Assembly: GCA_005406025.1 (NCBI GenBank) | Contig: BGZK01000225.1 | Location: forward strand, 186,001 to 250,000 | Reading direction: 5' to 3' | DNA: 64,000 nucleotides | DNA from: Eumeta japonica | Lineage: Eukaryota; Arthropoda; Insecta; Lepidoptera; Psychidae | Part shown: positions 23,400-35,199 of the stretch, piece after piece | Layout: each line of letters opens with the position of its first letter | Position numbering within the stretch: the stretch's first letter is position 1 | Program-made: the position numbers and the translations under genes | The notes under the pieces: model-generated | The model's database searches: none | What the model was told of the DNA's origin: nothing | Seen by the model: the letters and a program-made list of their open reading frames with translations, nothing else

Positions 23400-23805
23400 T
23401 CGTAACCGTGACTGGCAGTGGAGTCTAAGTGGTAAGTGAAACCGAAGCAGAATCGAAATTGGATACGGGGTGGAATCAAAACTGAGAACGGGACCAAGGT
23501 CTAAATCGAATGTGGAAGTAGAATTTAAATTAACAGCGGTCGTAATAAGTAGCAGTACCGAAATCAGATTTGAAAGTCGATCCAGGATCGAGTATGGGAA
23601 CAGGATCGAAATCTGCTTAAATCAACATCGGGGGGTTCGGAATCAAAAGCAGGACATGATCGAAATCGAAAGTGATACATATCACCATCGACAGCAGGAT
23701 CATGACCAGAATCGAGTACAGGATAGCGTTTGGAATAATAACCGAGAGCGTAGTCAATCGATATACAAAATGAAGGAACTCTATATCCACGCGTGTGGGA
23801 GCTAG
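23400..23805 (+). mobile_element. Helitron 3' part with degenerate minisatellite
   Basis: From about 23440 the sequence is built of degenerate words such as GATCGAAATCGAAA, GAGAACGGGACC and CAGGATCGAGTA. It ends with CCACGCGTGTGGGAGCTAGT: a small hairpin (CCAC/GTGG) and a CTAG end at 23802-23805 followed by T, as expected for a Helitron 3' terminus. The 111-codon open frame at 23470-23805 arises from the repeat and is not a gene. The same kind of repeat occurs in the elements at 11804-12486 and 25478-27000. Confidence 0.6.
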
Positions 23806-25477
23806 TCTTTACTAAAATTTAATCTCTGTGCAACGAAGAGGGCGCACTGAAAAAAAAAACTTTGGTTAAAATAACAAAATATGCGATTGCCTAAGGTTAG
23901 TATAGGATCTACGGCGTTATTTTTATAAAATAAAAATTGTTGAGGTAACTAAATTCATTAATGTAAATTTAATCCGTGTTAAATACGGTGAATTTAACTA
24001 GTTCATATTGTATTAATTTAACGTAAAACTTTAATCAAACTAACAACAATTATTTGTAAAATCTCTAAACGAAGGGTTCTTTTTGCTTAACGAGTGCTGT
24101 AATATTTACTAGGGATCTCTGTATTTTTAAATATATCATTTTAGTGTGTATCATTAGAGCTGTTTGGTATATGCTAGTAAAAGATTTTAGTGTTCATGTA
24201 GTTTACCAAATTAATTTTGTTATAATAATATGCAAAAGTCGTTTCATATGCTAGTCCCGCTATGCGATAACTTGCAGATATTAAACTTATAAAACAAATA
24301 CTATACTTTCATCTCGGTCAAAAGGGCGAGAAGCGATAGCGTAGAGAGGCTCTTGGAATTGCCTAAGTCTGATCGTTGGCACACCTATGGCACAATGTAA
24401 ACTTTTTTTTAACGCCTATAAAATTTATATTATAAATAGTACGTTAAACAACAAAATATCTTTAGTAAAAAAAATAGTCGTGTATAGAAATAATATGATT
24501 CTTTCTTAAAATTAACATGAAAACATTTTGTTGGTATTATCATAAAAAGTGTGTCTATGTTTTACGAAATATTGTTGTTAACATGAGCTTTACATAATGC
24601 TACTTTTAGCTAAGAATAATATTTGAATTTATATGAGAAATAGTAAAGTAATTTTTATCAAAATTAATTGTCACTATTAGACATTGTTTTGTTAATATTA
24701 TAACGTGCCGATGTTATTTTTACAAAAAAAAATATTTGTTGCCATTTTAATATTTACTACCATTACGTTACATAAAGTACTATTGAGAAAGTAATTTTGA
24801 AATAGAATGGCTTAACCGATTTATAATTACATTAAAAAATAATGTGAAAGTAATTTTCAACACCATAATTACGTTTTTCACTATCTTTTTACGTTAAACT
24901 TACAACACAATCTTATTTATTTCACAAACGGTTTTTTATTTTGCCATATAATATTAAGTGCGCATATTTTACAAAACCTCTTTATTTAAAGGAAATAATT
25001 TTTTAGTTTATTTGACCATAATTTATAATCGTTTTTATGAAAAAAATTTTGGTAAAATCAACGTAATAAAAGATTAATTTTTGACATGTCTTTTAGTCAA
25101 TGTACGTTTCGTATTAATTATTATTAAATACTGTTTGTTTTGTTTATCTTGAGAACTGTTTTGTGTATTTTACAAAGCACAAATCTTTAATTAACTAAAG
25201 TTACCAGTGGATAGTACTAAAAAATATTTTGTTGCTGTTACAAACAAAGTATACTGGTAAATTTCACTGCATTCATTGTTTAATCTTACTTTGAAATAGT
25301 TCTTTTGTACAAACAATTCATTTGAATTGACTCAAATACAACTATAATTTTATATTTAATACAACATATGAAATTGCAATTTTAAATTAAGTTCTTTGGT
25401 AATATTAACAATAAATTGTTAATAAAAGCGGTTTTGTTGATACAACACGCATTTTTTTTAGTGCGGGCAACGTCTAA
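23806..25477. other. Very AT-rich non-coding stretch
   Basis: No gene was recognised. A short less AT-rich patch at 24310-24400 looks repeat-like. From 24400 to 25450 there is almost no sequence complexity beyond A/T words. Confidence 0.6.
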
Positions 25478-25487
25478 TCTATACATA

Positions 25488-26416
25488 GTGTCGGGGGAAA
25501 AGTTTTTCGTATATCAAATACAAATTCAAAATATTTTTTCATCATATTTTATTTACATTTAATTATAATACATATAACCTATGCCATTTCGTTTAAGAAT
25601 TTATTGCCATTTTGTAGGTAGTGACATAATCCCATTGCTGTAGAAATTTTGGGCGTTCCGATCAAAAACAAGTAGTTTTGACAGTCCTTTCTTGACGTTA
25701 ACCTAAGACCACCTAAATAATTTCAAAGAGACCGAAACGGGTGAAATTCCTGAGGGTGCAAGTTCAGGGCTATATGGTAGACGCGTTAACACGCCCTTTC
25801 TGTTGATCAATCTCGGGCGTTTTTTCTCTGCTTCTTACTTGAGTCTCATCAGCTCTTGGCAGCAGAGATCCGAATTGATGGTTTTGCCTGGCAGTAAAAG
25901 TTCATAATGAATAATGCTGTTCTAATCTCACCATATACATAGCATCAAATTATTGCGTGTTAATCCGGGTTTCGATATAGTCTGTGGAGTGTGCTTGCCT
26001 TTTGATTATAATCTTTTTCGCACGTTCTTGTGTAGGTAATTCATTTTTCATCATCAGTGATCAATATTTTCAAAAACGGTTCGGTTTCATTACGTTTAAA
26101 TAGAGAATCGCAAATGAGCACACAATTCATTATATTTCTTTCAGTGAGCTCGTGTGAGACTCAAATTTGTGTCGCATTTTTCCCTTTTTTTGTAATAAAA
26201 CTTAAAAATGTATCGAATTCCTACGTTAGATTCACTCATTTTGGTGGACAGAAAACTATAGAAAAATCCGGGACATCGTTTTTACTTTTTGTTTCTCTTT
26301 TTTTAAAGTATCATCTATTTAATAGTATCAAAAATAATCAGATACAAACAGCACAACCAAAAAGATTTTATTATCACTTTATACTTATAAAATACGAAAG
26401 AACCTTTTCCCCGACC
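25488..26416 (-). mobile_element. Internally deleted mariner element (Tc1/mariner superfamily)
   Basis: Terminal inverted repeats are visible. The left end is GTGTCGGGGGAAAAGTTTTTC. The right end, read inward, is GGTCGGGGAAAAGGTTCTTTC. Both are flanked by the TA duplication typical of the superfamily (25486-25487 and 26417-26418). Length is 929 bp against about 1.3 kb for intact mariners. The transposase reads on the minus strand and is broken. Confidence 0.85.
25579..26200 (-). pseudogene. Mariner transposase fossil
   Basis: Minus-strand frames give, in order: HELTERNIM, then ICDSLFKRNETEPFLK, then ITDDEK with the expected Trp changed to stop (26041-26043), YSPELAPSG, and after a frameshift FHPFRSL. 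These match the mariner catalytic domain. The region that should hold the second catalytic Asp (HQDNARPH in intact proteins) is deleted near 25780. The third, normally in APSD, is Gly here. Several stops and shifts follow up to a stop at 25579-25581. The N-terminal DNA-binding domain is missing. It cannot be active. Confidence 0.85.
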
Positions 26417-26472
26417 TAATATACAAAAATGAATGTTTGTATTAATATATATGTTATCGTTAAACTCCAACA

Positions 26473-26710
26473 CCATTCGACCGATCACTATGAAACTTGC
26501 CATGTACATATATTTTTTCATGGAGAAGGCTTTTGTGCTATCCGCTTTGTTGTAACTTCCCTCCAGGTGGCGCTTTAGTATAACCTCTATAACGTTCAAG
26601 CGATCACCATGAAATTTAGTATGTGTATCTATTTTTTGTGCAAAATGGGTTGGTGCTATTCTCTGTGGTGCAACTCCCCACCAAATAGCCCCACTGCTAT
26701 CTCCTTTGTT
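26473..26710 (+). repeat. 119-bp tandem duplication inside the Helitron
   Basis: CGATCACTATGAAACTTGCC (from 26482) and CGATCACCATGAAATTTAGT (from 26601) begin two diverged copies. Each continues through an ATATATTTTTT / ATCTATTTTTT stretch, a GTGCTAT word and a CAACT-type end. The copies have diverged, so the duplication is old. Confidence 0.65.
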
Positions 26711-27000
26711 TTAATTCATTAATTAAATAAAATTGGTATGCTACTATATTTAAACACGGAGAATGTATTTGCGATATTCATAAATGTAAAAAAATATTTT
26801 TTTTACATTTCTTTTAGAAAATTATTTATAAGTCAAAATCCGGACAACGATCGTAATCGAGAATGAAATAAATTGACATCGAGAGAAGTACCGGGATCAG
26901 AATCGAGAACGGGATAGCGGTTGTAATTTTTATTTCATGATTGGGACGATATAATTGGTAAAGGAATTCATTTTATATCTACGCGAGCGGAGCCGGGGTT

Positions 27001-28174
27001 AAAAACAACTATTTCATGAAATCGAGGCCTTGTACGATATTAATCTTCATCAGAATTCGGCACAAGATGTCACGTCAGTCGAAAATAGAACATACTTTTT
27101 GTCTTTCGGCCCATCGTCTTCCCCAAAACCAAAATCAGCCGACTGTGATCATATTGAACTTTACATGACCCTTGGTTTCCTGCTTCATAACATAAACGGG
27201 CCAACATATCATTAGTCAAAAAAAAAATCAACTCATGTAAACTACTAAAATAAGTTAAAATTATTTAGGGAGCCATAAAATACATTAACAGTGGCATTAA
27301 TTTCATGTTTTTTTTTTTAAATCGTCTTTTTTTTTGTGGACATCGATAAAGAGATTGATAGCGAAGTTAAAATTTGTTTACATTAATAAATTACGTTAAT
27401 ATTAAAAGTGTACAGTCCTGGTCCATTATGTTTGGTAATTTGTGATCTACTGCTTCTCTTCCTAATGTCGAACTACGATTTGCTAGAATACCAGGGCTCT
27501 ACTTTTCGTGATAGTTTCTTCCCATACCCGCTTTGTCCCGGTGGAAGCATTAACGATGGTCATCGCTATGACTTCCCATAAACTTGGAAGAAAAAATCTA
27601 AAATGCGAGTCTGAAACACGAATTTCGACGGACATTTTAGAGCCATTTACGTACAAGGTTTAAATAGCGTTTTTTACAAATGTTTTATTTTTGTTTTTCT
27701 AGAAAATTAGCGAAAACTTTGATCATTATTTCCAAGCCTTAATCTCTTTTTTTATTACATTTTTTATCGAAAATAATGCTCATAAATTAACTCGCAAACA
27801 GAATAGCTTGTTTATGACGTTTGAAATTGTAAACACTTTCAGGGTTTAGATTAGAACACTTATTGATCCAGTACGTGTTACAACCAGTCAGTGCTGCAAC
27901 CAGAAACCTCATGGAGTAAAGTCGAGTTAAGCGATGTATGAAAAATATTTGGTTAATAAGCAACTACCATGTATTTCTTGATAATACAAGCAAATAAACT
28001 GTACATACATATACCACATACACAGTTTTGCTCAACAATACTACCTCGTTGAATAGTCTAATTATTTGTGTACTTCATTGCGCAATTTAGCCACACTCCT
28101 TTGGCTTCCGTCCGCGCGCGCCCGCTCTAAAGTAGCAGCCCGTCCAATAGTCTATCAGGCAATATCGAGGGTAT
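27001..28174. other. Non-coding stretch with possible old repeat patches
   Basis: No gene was recognised. The patches at 27030-27215 and 27410-27600 are of higher complexity and may be decayed transposon coding sequence, but I cannot assign them. The remainder is AT-rich. Confidence 0.45.
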
Positions 28175-28245
28175 CGTTTTTAGGGTCCCGTATTCAAAGG
28201 CAAAAAAATAACTTCTTGAGGTTTCGTCACGTCCGCGTATATCTT
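28175..28245 (-). repeat. Retroelement 3' tail, minus strand
   Basis: GTTTTTAGGGTCCCGTATTC with AAAGGCAAAAAAATAAC, then a GTTTCGTCACGTCCG segment, is the reverse complement of the lepidopteran tail 'GTCC..GGAACCC-TTTT...GGTACGGAACCCTAAAAA'. It is degenerate and truncated. Confidence 0.45.
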
Positions 28246-30610
28246 TCAACTTTATAACCGCCATTTTTTTTATCGAAACCTATTAAAATAAACTGGCAAG
28301 TGTATGTATTATGTAAACTGTCAAAGATTTCGGAAAAGCGTCAACTCTGGCGGACTGAAAGGAAAGGAACGTGGCATAGAGAGAAAAGTGGCATGGCAGA
28401 TGATACGTATGTTTGCCGCTGGAAGAAAAATTCGAAGCGCTTAGACGTCCCACTGCGCCGGAGTGGAATGCTGAGATATTGTATTTGCCCGACCGACGTA
28501 TGCAATTTTGTTTATACGATGTAGGAGTCGTATGAATGTATGGGGATTTATGACCAGCGCCGTTTGTAGCATTACCATGCACAGTGGCATTGTGGCATTA
28601 CCATGATGGCCTACCACGAAAGATCGACATCTGGTGGCGGTGACGCGTACTGCAACACTTCCCTTCTTGAAACCGGACAAACAGCTATTGTGCCAAAATG
28701 GGTGTGGTCTGTAGCGAATTTCAAAAAAAATGCATCAGTTCTTATTTCGGTTGTATTTTTTTTAAGTATGACAAAGTCATGGGATGCTTCAAAGATAAAA
28801 AAAGCAAGCTCCGAAAATATTTAGAGGTTTAGTTTGTGGCATGGGAGTTAAGTATAACTTATTGTCATACTTTCAAGAGTGTCACCAATACGTCAAGAGT
28901 ACAATAAAAAACTTCTTACGTACAGTTCCTCTTATGTTTTAGGAAAACTGTTTTATTTAAAATAAGGTAAATATAAATTTAATATGGTTGTTGACTAGTA
29001 ACTGGCTAGCCGGATTCGGATAGTTATACTACAATTGTATGTTCCGATTTTAGTAGCTAATTTATAGAATAAAAATTGCAACAAATTATATGAAGCAACT
29101 ACGTAAAATATTCGGAAACTGACAGTTCGTATAATTAATTAATACGTCCATTCATTAATTATGCGTATATAATGATTACTTATTTATGCTCCGTATAAGT
29201 AAGCATGCTTATTTATGTTACATTAAGTCAGATAACAGTCATATCAGTTTTTTTTTATGATTACCTTATTTTGAGAAAGTCAGATTAGTTACACTTATTG
29301 CTTATCCCTAAAGTGGCAAGCAGCTTCTATGCAAGCAACTCTGTTCGGCGATGAATGAGCCAGGTAGGAGGGAAACGTTTTGAAAATGGAGACAATGCAT
29401 GCGATAAAAATATAAATGTATGATATGTATCTATCTTTATAGGATAGAAATAAAAACTACTTGAGTGATATTACAAAAAAGAAAAACGTAAGTAATAAAT
29501 ATATCGGAAAATGACAATAATGAGATTCATTCAATGGGTTAACCGCCCTTTAAAAAATAATTCCCAGGAAAAATATTTCTCAAAGCTCACATATTTCTTA
29601 TGAGATATACCACATTGGAAAACAATTTTTATTATTACCTTGCCAAATTAAATACCTACTTATAACTGGAATTATAATATATAAGTTCAAGACGGAGAAA
29701 ATAAGAAGAATGTGTAATCTCCTTCAACATAAGTAATTTCCAAGGTGCCAAAAATTTTACGGTATCGTGTGAAAGCAAATTTCTGTCGAGCATTTGCAGC
29801 AACCGATAGCATGTAACGTTGAGCTAACACTTTACTTCAAAAAATTAACTAAAAAATAGCTTGAAAATGTTTTTTGTGAACTATTCAATTAAGTACCTAT
29901 AAGAAAAATCTATAAAAAAACATGAATATAGATAAGAAGGTGGAAATTGAAAGAAAATTATCGCGTTAGTGGATCACGATACATGTATTTTTTTATTAAA
30001 TAAACATTGGACAACTTATGAGTAGCTACAGTTCACCTATATTTCGTTACACGACGATATTGTCAAGTCACGAAGCTAATAATAATAATAATAACAACGA
30101 ATAGACAACGCATCTAAGTTAACGCAGCGAGTTGTTAGTCACACGGGTCTTATCGCTTTCACTGCGTGGAACTATTCAAAACCAGGGTGAAACGTGGTGT
30201 TGAATCCAAACAGAATATGTTCAAAAAGGAGAAACCCATGGCGTTCAATTACCGATTTTTGAATGTCCATAACTAGAGAGCTTTACAACAGTAGTTTAGT
30301 GAGCTTGCTATTCTTTATTGATATAAGTTCGATGTTTATATTTGATAGTTTGCAAGGGTATATTTTTTGTATATTTATGCATCTTGAAAGAAAAATAGGG
30401 CATCCCGCTCGTGGATTTTTGTCAAGCGATGCGAGGGCGAGAGTAATATAATAGCAAGCGAGGATGCACTTCTTTGCGCTCCTGGTGATTATACTTTTTT
30501 TTGAGACTAGATTGGAAAGTTCTCGATATCGGGGACTGAAAGGGAACTTTTCGTTAAAGTGCGAAAAAATCACTATTTCAATACAGTAAAACAATATATT
30601 GTTAAGAGAA
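28246..30610. other. Non-coding stretch
   Basis: No gene was recognised. Region 28290-28700 is less AT-rich, with overlapping short frames on both strands and TGGCATTACCATG repeated (near 28568-28602), so it is probably an old repeat. The rest is AT-rich, with a short TAA repeat at 30077-30093. Confidence 0.45.
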
Positions 30611-30897
30611 TGAATGTAAGTAGACTGATAAAACAAATCTATAAAGCGAATGACTGTGGTGGAAAGGAGTCAGAAAGTGGAAAGAATCAAGTCAGTAAGG
30701 GTCGTCCTAGAAAATCCTATGCAGACCATGTTGGTGGTATATAAAAAAAAGGGCCAAAATTTTAAGATCCCGAAACCGATGAGCTCGCATGTATTATGAT
30801 ATGATTGATGTATGTCGCTGAAGCAAGAGAGATATGCAAAGACCGTACCGTCTGGAAATCAATAATCTCTGCCTAACCTTCTGGTAAATAGGCGTGA
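30611..30897 (+). pseudogene. Non-LTR retrotransposon reverse transcriptase, C-terminal fossil
   Basis: The plus strand encodes RLIKQIYKAND, then KGRPRKSYADHVGGI followed by stop. After a frameshift it encodes EAREICKDRTVWKSIISA, a stop, PSGK, another stop, and A-stop (30895-30897). The order 'GRPRK....DH.G...EAREICKDR..WKSI.SAYPSGK.A' is one I know from the end of lepidopteran non-LTR polyproteins; the clade (RTE-like?) is uncertain. Stops and the shift show it is dead. A second copy lies at 53091-53189. Confidence 0.65.
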
Positions 30898-33029
30898 GTT
30901 TATATTATTGTTATATATTGTTATTAGCTTTAAATGTGATAGAAAAATTAGACACCAATTATGGTTATATCACATGAGATTTATCAATCTTTGTGACTAC
31001 ACAGCATGTTCGCAAAAAATAAGTATTTAAATATATGTCCAATAGTATTACGATGTATAAACTACCCAATTTCAAATGTCACACACATTTTAGAAAAAAT
31101 CAACAGATACACGAACATAAATATTAGCGATCATATAAATTTTGTTTTTGTTTTGTTTTGTTGTTTGAAATCCTAAAATGATTACAATTACAACGAATGT
31201 ATCGTTGCGTAGCAACAATAACTCGCATACCGGTTGCTCTGGTTTTTTGGTAAATAATTGTGCACCGTCTTGCTATTCATCGTAATGTATTAATATTATA
31301 AATTAATCTACACCAGAGACATATGCGGTATAAGTAAGTGGTAACATTGACAGGACTCGCCATTTAACAAGAAAAAAATTACTTTCTCCTTCGATCTTGG
31401 AGGTGGTGGGCACCACACATTTCACAGTCCTTATTCACGTTTTTGAAACTTAACGTATGTTTTCTTCGTTAACGCCAATTTTATTAACACATTTTACACT
31501 TATAGCATTTGCATCAAAAAGCATACAAGTTGCTTTCGAACACGTCAATAACATTATAACTTGACCGCTTTTCGCTCCAACGACCTCAACGAAAACTGCT
31601 GATTTTTCCATACAAACACAATTCAATTATTTATATAGCTATTCATTTTTTAAACCTGCACACCGACAGACACGTGTTCTCTGCTGACCGATTGTGGAAT
31701 TTTCCTGACCCAAGTGACCATTTTGCAACTGTTCATTGATCAGACACATGATACTACAAGCCGACTGCACATTGGTCAGTGTGTTGACAATAGTGAGATG
31801 TTCGCAGAACAAAGATGGCAGCCTGATTTATTTATTGTAAGCAAAACATTTGTACGCCGTCCAAATGATTAACAACAGACTTTTATTGCTAACCAAATTA
31901 AATATTGGCAAACCACTTAATTACTTCTCTATGATAATTTCATCCGGAAAAACAGCGTCTAATCGGCGCCACGTAGTTTCAACTATTGACGTTGCAGTTT
32001 GATAATGAAGTTGAATTAATTTAGTGCCATTTATTCCAATTTTTTTCCTCGATATTTTGCGTTCTTCTGTTCATATTTGGCGTTTACTGGACATATGTTT
32101 CAAGGACCATGAATGTAATGTAAGCACTCCTAACCAAATATAAATATGAAAACTTAGAATGCTCAAGTGGTCAATAAATATTGAAGAAATGATTAAGGTC
32201 GGATATAATTATGAGAATGAGACCGTGCACTATAGATTCATGGACCGAGAACGGGAGAAAATAAGATATGGTATATAAAGAGGACAAGGTATCTGATGTG
32301 GTGGACCTTGGGCGGGTTTATATTTTGAAGTCAAGATGTAGGCGGATTATCACATTTAACTATAAACCTTTTCATTTATTCATTTTCATATTCATTATTA
32401 TCTGACCTTTTTAGGTATGATTGAAATGTGAGATGTTTTCCGTGGCAGGGTGATTTGAGTTATATTAATTATTAAATGAAAAACACATTTCAAAACTACA
32501 CTATCTCATTCTCTTCTCGTGCAGGATCAAATACGGAACCTATTGAAATAAGCGTTTTTTCCTCTGAAACATTGAAACAGAACTCGTTTTTAAGAGTCGC
32601 CAATTTGAATTTCCTCTAAATGGTACAATTTGAAAATTGCAATTTTCGGAGGAAATCACGACGAAATCACATTTTTAACAAGACCTCATGCTCCATGCTT
32701 AATATGCACATACACGGACAACCTAACGAGGAAAGACAGGAGGACAAACCGCAAACAAGCCCAGTCCATTGTTCATATTTCCCTTTGCACGAACAGATGA
32801 TTCACCAGGTCCGACATCGTTAATACACGTAGGTTGATTTGACATTGTTCTAGAAGCAACAACAATATTATTGTCACTAAGGCAGTGGAAGAATGCGATG
32901 GCGACAGCACGGCTCCGGCACACGGGGGGCAGGAGAGTACTGCATTCTTCATAAGTTAGTAAAAGTCTTTTTATATCCTTCCTATTATATTCCAGTAGGT
33001 AGTCGTTTCTGGGCGCCGGGTACCCGATG
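30898..33029. other. Non-coding stretch
   Basis: No gene was recognised. Region 31370-31820 is of moderate complexity and could be regulatory or transcribed. GACCGAGAACGGGA near 32242 recalls the Helitron minisatellite but is isolated. Confidence 0.5.
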
Positions 33030-33997
33030 AGGGGTTACACCGTGTAAATAAAAAGAAATATACTAATATATAGCATAAATTTATTCGTTTAAACAATAGA
33101 ACAATTCGCTGATAACATTTTGCGTGTGCCTATACTAAATAAAGAAAAAAACGTAGATTACAAGACTAGGGTTTGTTATGTTACAGTTGTTATGAAATAA
33201 CAAACTTAAAACTAAGTTAATATTAAATAAATGGAAAAAGATTTCCTTTTCTGGACAGACTGTACAGTGCCTGAAGCAACATTTACAAGTAAACGTCATA
33301 ATTGCAAAATAATTACTTTTTTTTTAATGAATATAAAGAAAATATTACGATTTATTTTTTAAATCATTACAATTTTTATACCTGCTACAATTCTTTTTTA
33401 ATCTTCTAGAATGACTTACTCCGTGTCTCCTTTTCTTTTTCCGGAACGTGGCAGAAGTTTGGCGAACCCAAGAGCACGGTATGAAGTTCCTACAATCATT
33501 CGCACGTAGGAACTCTATACCTCGCTAGTGGCAATCACCATCCTGGAAGGTGGCACTTAGTTCTTGATTGTTCTTTCTTGATGTCTTCAAGACTACATGT
33601 TCTTCTTTAGATACGAACAACATAGGATATAAAATTAACACTACAATTATCGCATTCAATAAATAAATATAGGTTATAGACTACATAACAATACAAAAAA
33701 ATAAACAGGTTTCATGTAAAATAAACACTATTAGAAGTAATAAAAATACCAAAGTAATTAAATTAGAATAAACCGAAACAAAGCTCAATGAAGTAATTCA
33801 TTATTATAAATTCTCATATTTCACATCTATTTTGATAGTATTCGATTATTCAACACTTAAATTTACAAAAAAAAAATATAACAAACAGCATGTGAATGTA
33901 ACATCTGCCACCGTTTAGCCGTGGCAAAGAAACATTACCATATTTTATCCTAACCCAAAAGACCGCCAGCCTAAGAAAGTGGCCTGGTGTAACCCCT
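33030..33997. repeat. 968-bp interval bounded by a 12-bp perfect inverted repeat
   Basis: AGGGGTTACACC at 33030-33041 is the exact reverse complement of GGTGTAACCCCT at 33986-33997. The match stops at 12 bp on the inner side. No matching flanking target duplication is evident and no transposase is inside. It may be a decayed DNA transposon or coincidence. Confidence 0.35.
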
Positions 33998-35199
33998 TCG
34001 AGTTATGGTAATTCTTGTTAATATTTTCCGTGGGAAAGTCGACGATTTGCATAAGAAATTCCGACATAAAAAGAAGGGTAGGTAACACAAATAGAGACGT
34101 GATTTGATTATGAATTTATTCCATTCTGCGTAGAAAAGTTATTGTGGGAAATTTCGCTAGTGGATTACGTTCTCGCGTTACGAGTATATATATATGTACA
34201 TATTATTTATAAGAGATATTAAAAATTTAATATTCAACAAAAAGGTTATTAAAGTCGTAACGTTAGACGTGCCGGTGTTGACGCTACTAAGCGTTTGAAA
34301 TATTAGATTTGAATTTTTATGGGTAAAATCTAAATCGATCTAAATCACAATTTCGACATTTATACTTCTAGTTTTTGTTACGTATTAAATAAATTCTATT
34401 CTAGTACGAGTTGTTTAATCGAAATAAAATACGTTTTTGTTTTTTTCGATTAATCAAATCAATACATTCATATCGTCATTTAGAACAAATATAAATTTTG
34501 TCTTGTAAAATAATTTAATAACTTGGGCAATTGTGCATATCAAAAAATTACTTGTAGAACGCAGACATACATAAAAAAACATATCTTATTGCATCTTGAG
34601 CATTAGCGGAAAAACAAAACTGACCTTTCTAGCTACAGCGAAATTAATCTAATTTCTGTTTATACTCATCGTTAATGTAACACTATAACTGAAAACATTT
34701 TTTATTACTTCTCTAGGAACACCAGCGCTATGTATATGTAATATAATATGTACAACCCGGTACACAGTCCCTGGCGGAAAGCTAAGACACCCAGTGTACG
34801 AGAGCATTGCTTAATTGAGAACCGTGCCCATTAATCTGTTTTCCGGTGTGAATTCGATGTCCGCTGTACCATGGGGATTGTCGCAACAGCTGATAGCTTA
34901 GAACAGGGTAGACATATAGTATATAAGGGCTTTCATGTACACTCTACGTAGGTAAAGTTGGCAACTTTCCTTAGAGGTAACAAAGTACATCCGATTTTAG
35001 GAAGGATAAATAAAGAGTACGAATTTACAAAAAAAAGAGTATTCATTATTTTATTTTTTATAACAGTACTATAAATGTAAAACCCTTTTCTACTCCGAAA
35101 AGTATTGGATATCTCAAGGGACCAATTAAGCGTTTATTTTATTTGATACATCAGTCCTACGAGTATCCGAGGCATATGTATCCTTTCACGAGCTGTTCT
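33998..35199. other. AT-rich non-coding stretch
   Basis: No gene was recognised. The part at 34750-34930 is less AT-rich without a named motif. Confidence 0.55.

Larger units (their letters stand above)
25478..27000 (+). mobile_element. Non-autonomous Helitron interrupted by a mariner
   Basis: TCTATACA-TA lies just left of the mariner and TA-ATATACAAAAATGAATG just right. Taken together they match the start of a lepidopteran Helitron 5' end (TCTATACTAATATATAAAAATG). The body holds a 119-bp tandem duplication and a degenerate AATCGA/CGGGA repeat (26820-26930), and it ends near ACGCGAGCGGAGCCGGGG (26981-26998), a decayed 3' terminus. Without the mariner it is about 590 bp, with no coding capacity. 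Confidence 0.65.

Noticed and set aside
23470..23805. 111-codon plus-strand frame
   Set aside because: A product of the AATCGA/GGGACC minisatellite, ending exactly at the Helitron terminus.
26057..26599. Open frames of 120 and 94 codons overlapping the mariner and Helitron
   Set aside because: They run antisense to the mariner transposase or across the mariner-Helitron junction, with no motif of their own.
27053..27069. GAATTCGGCACAAG, resembling a cDNA-library adaptor (GAATTCGGCACGAG)
   Set aside because: One mismatch, and no vector sequence or poly-A beside it. Chance or a natural repeat is more likely than cloning contamination.
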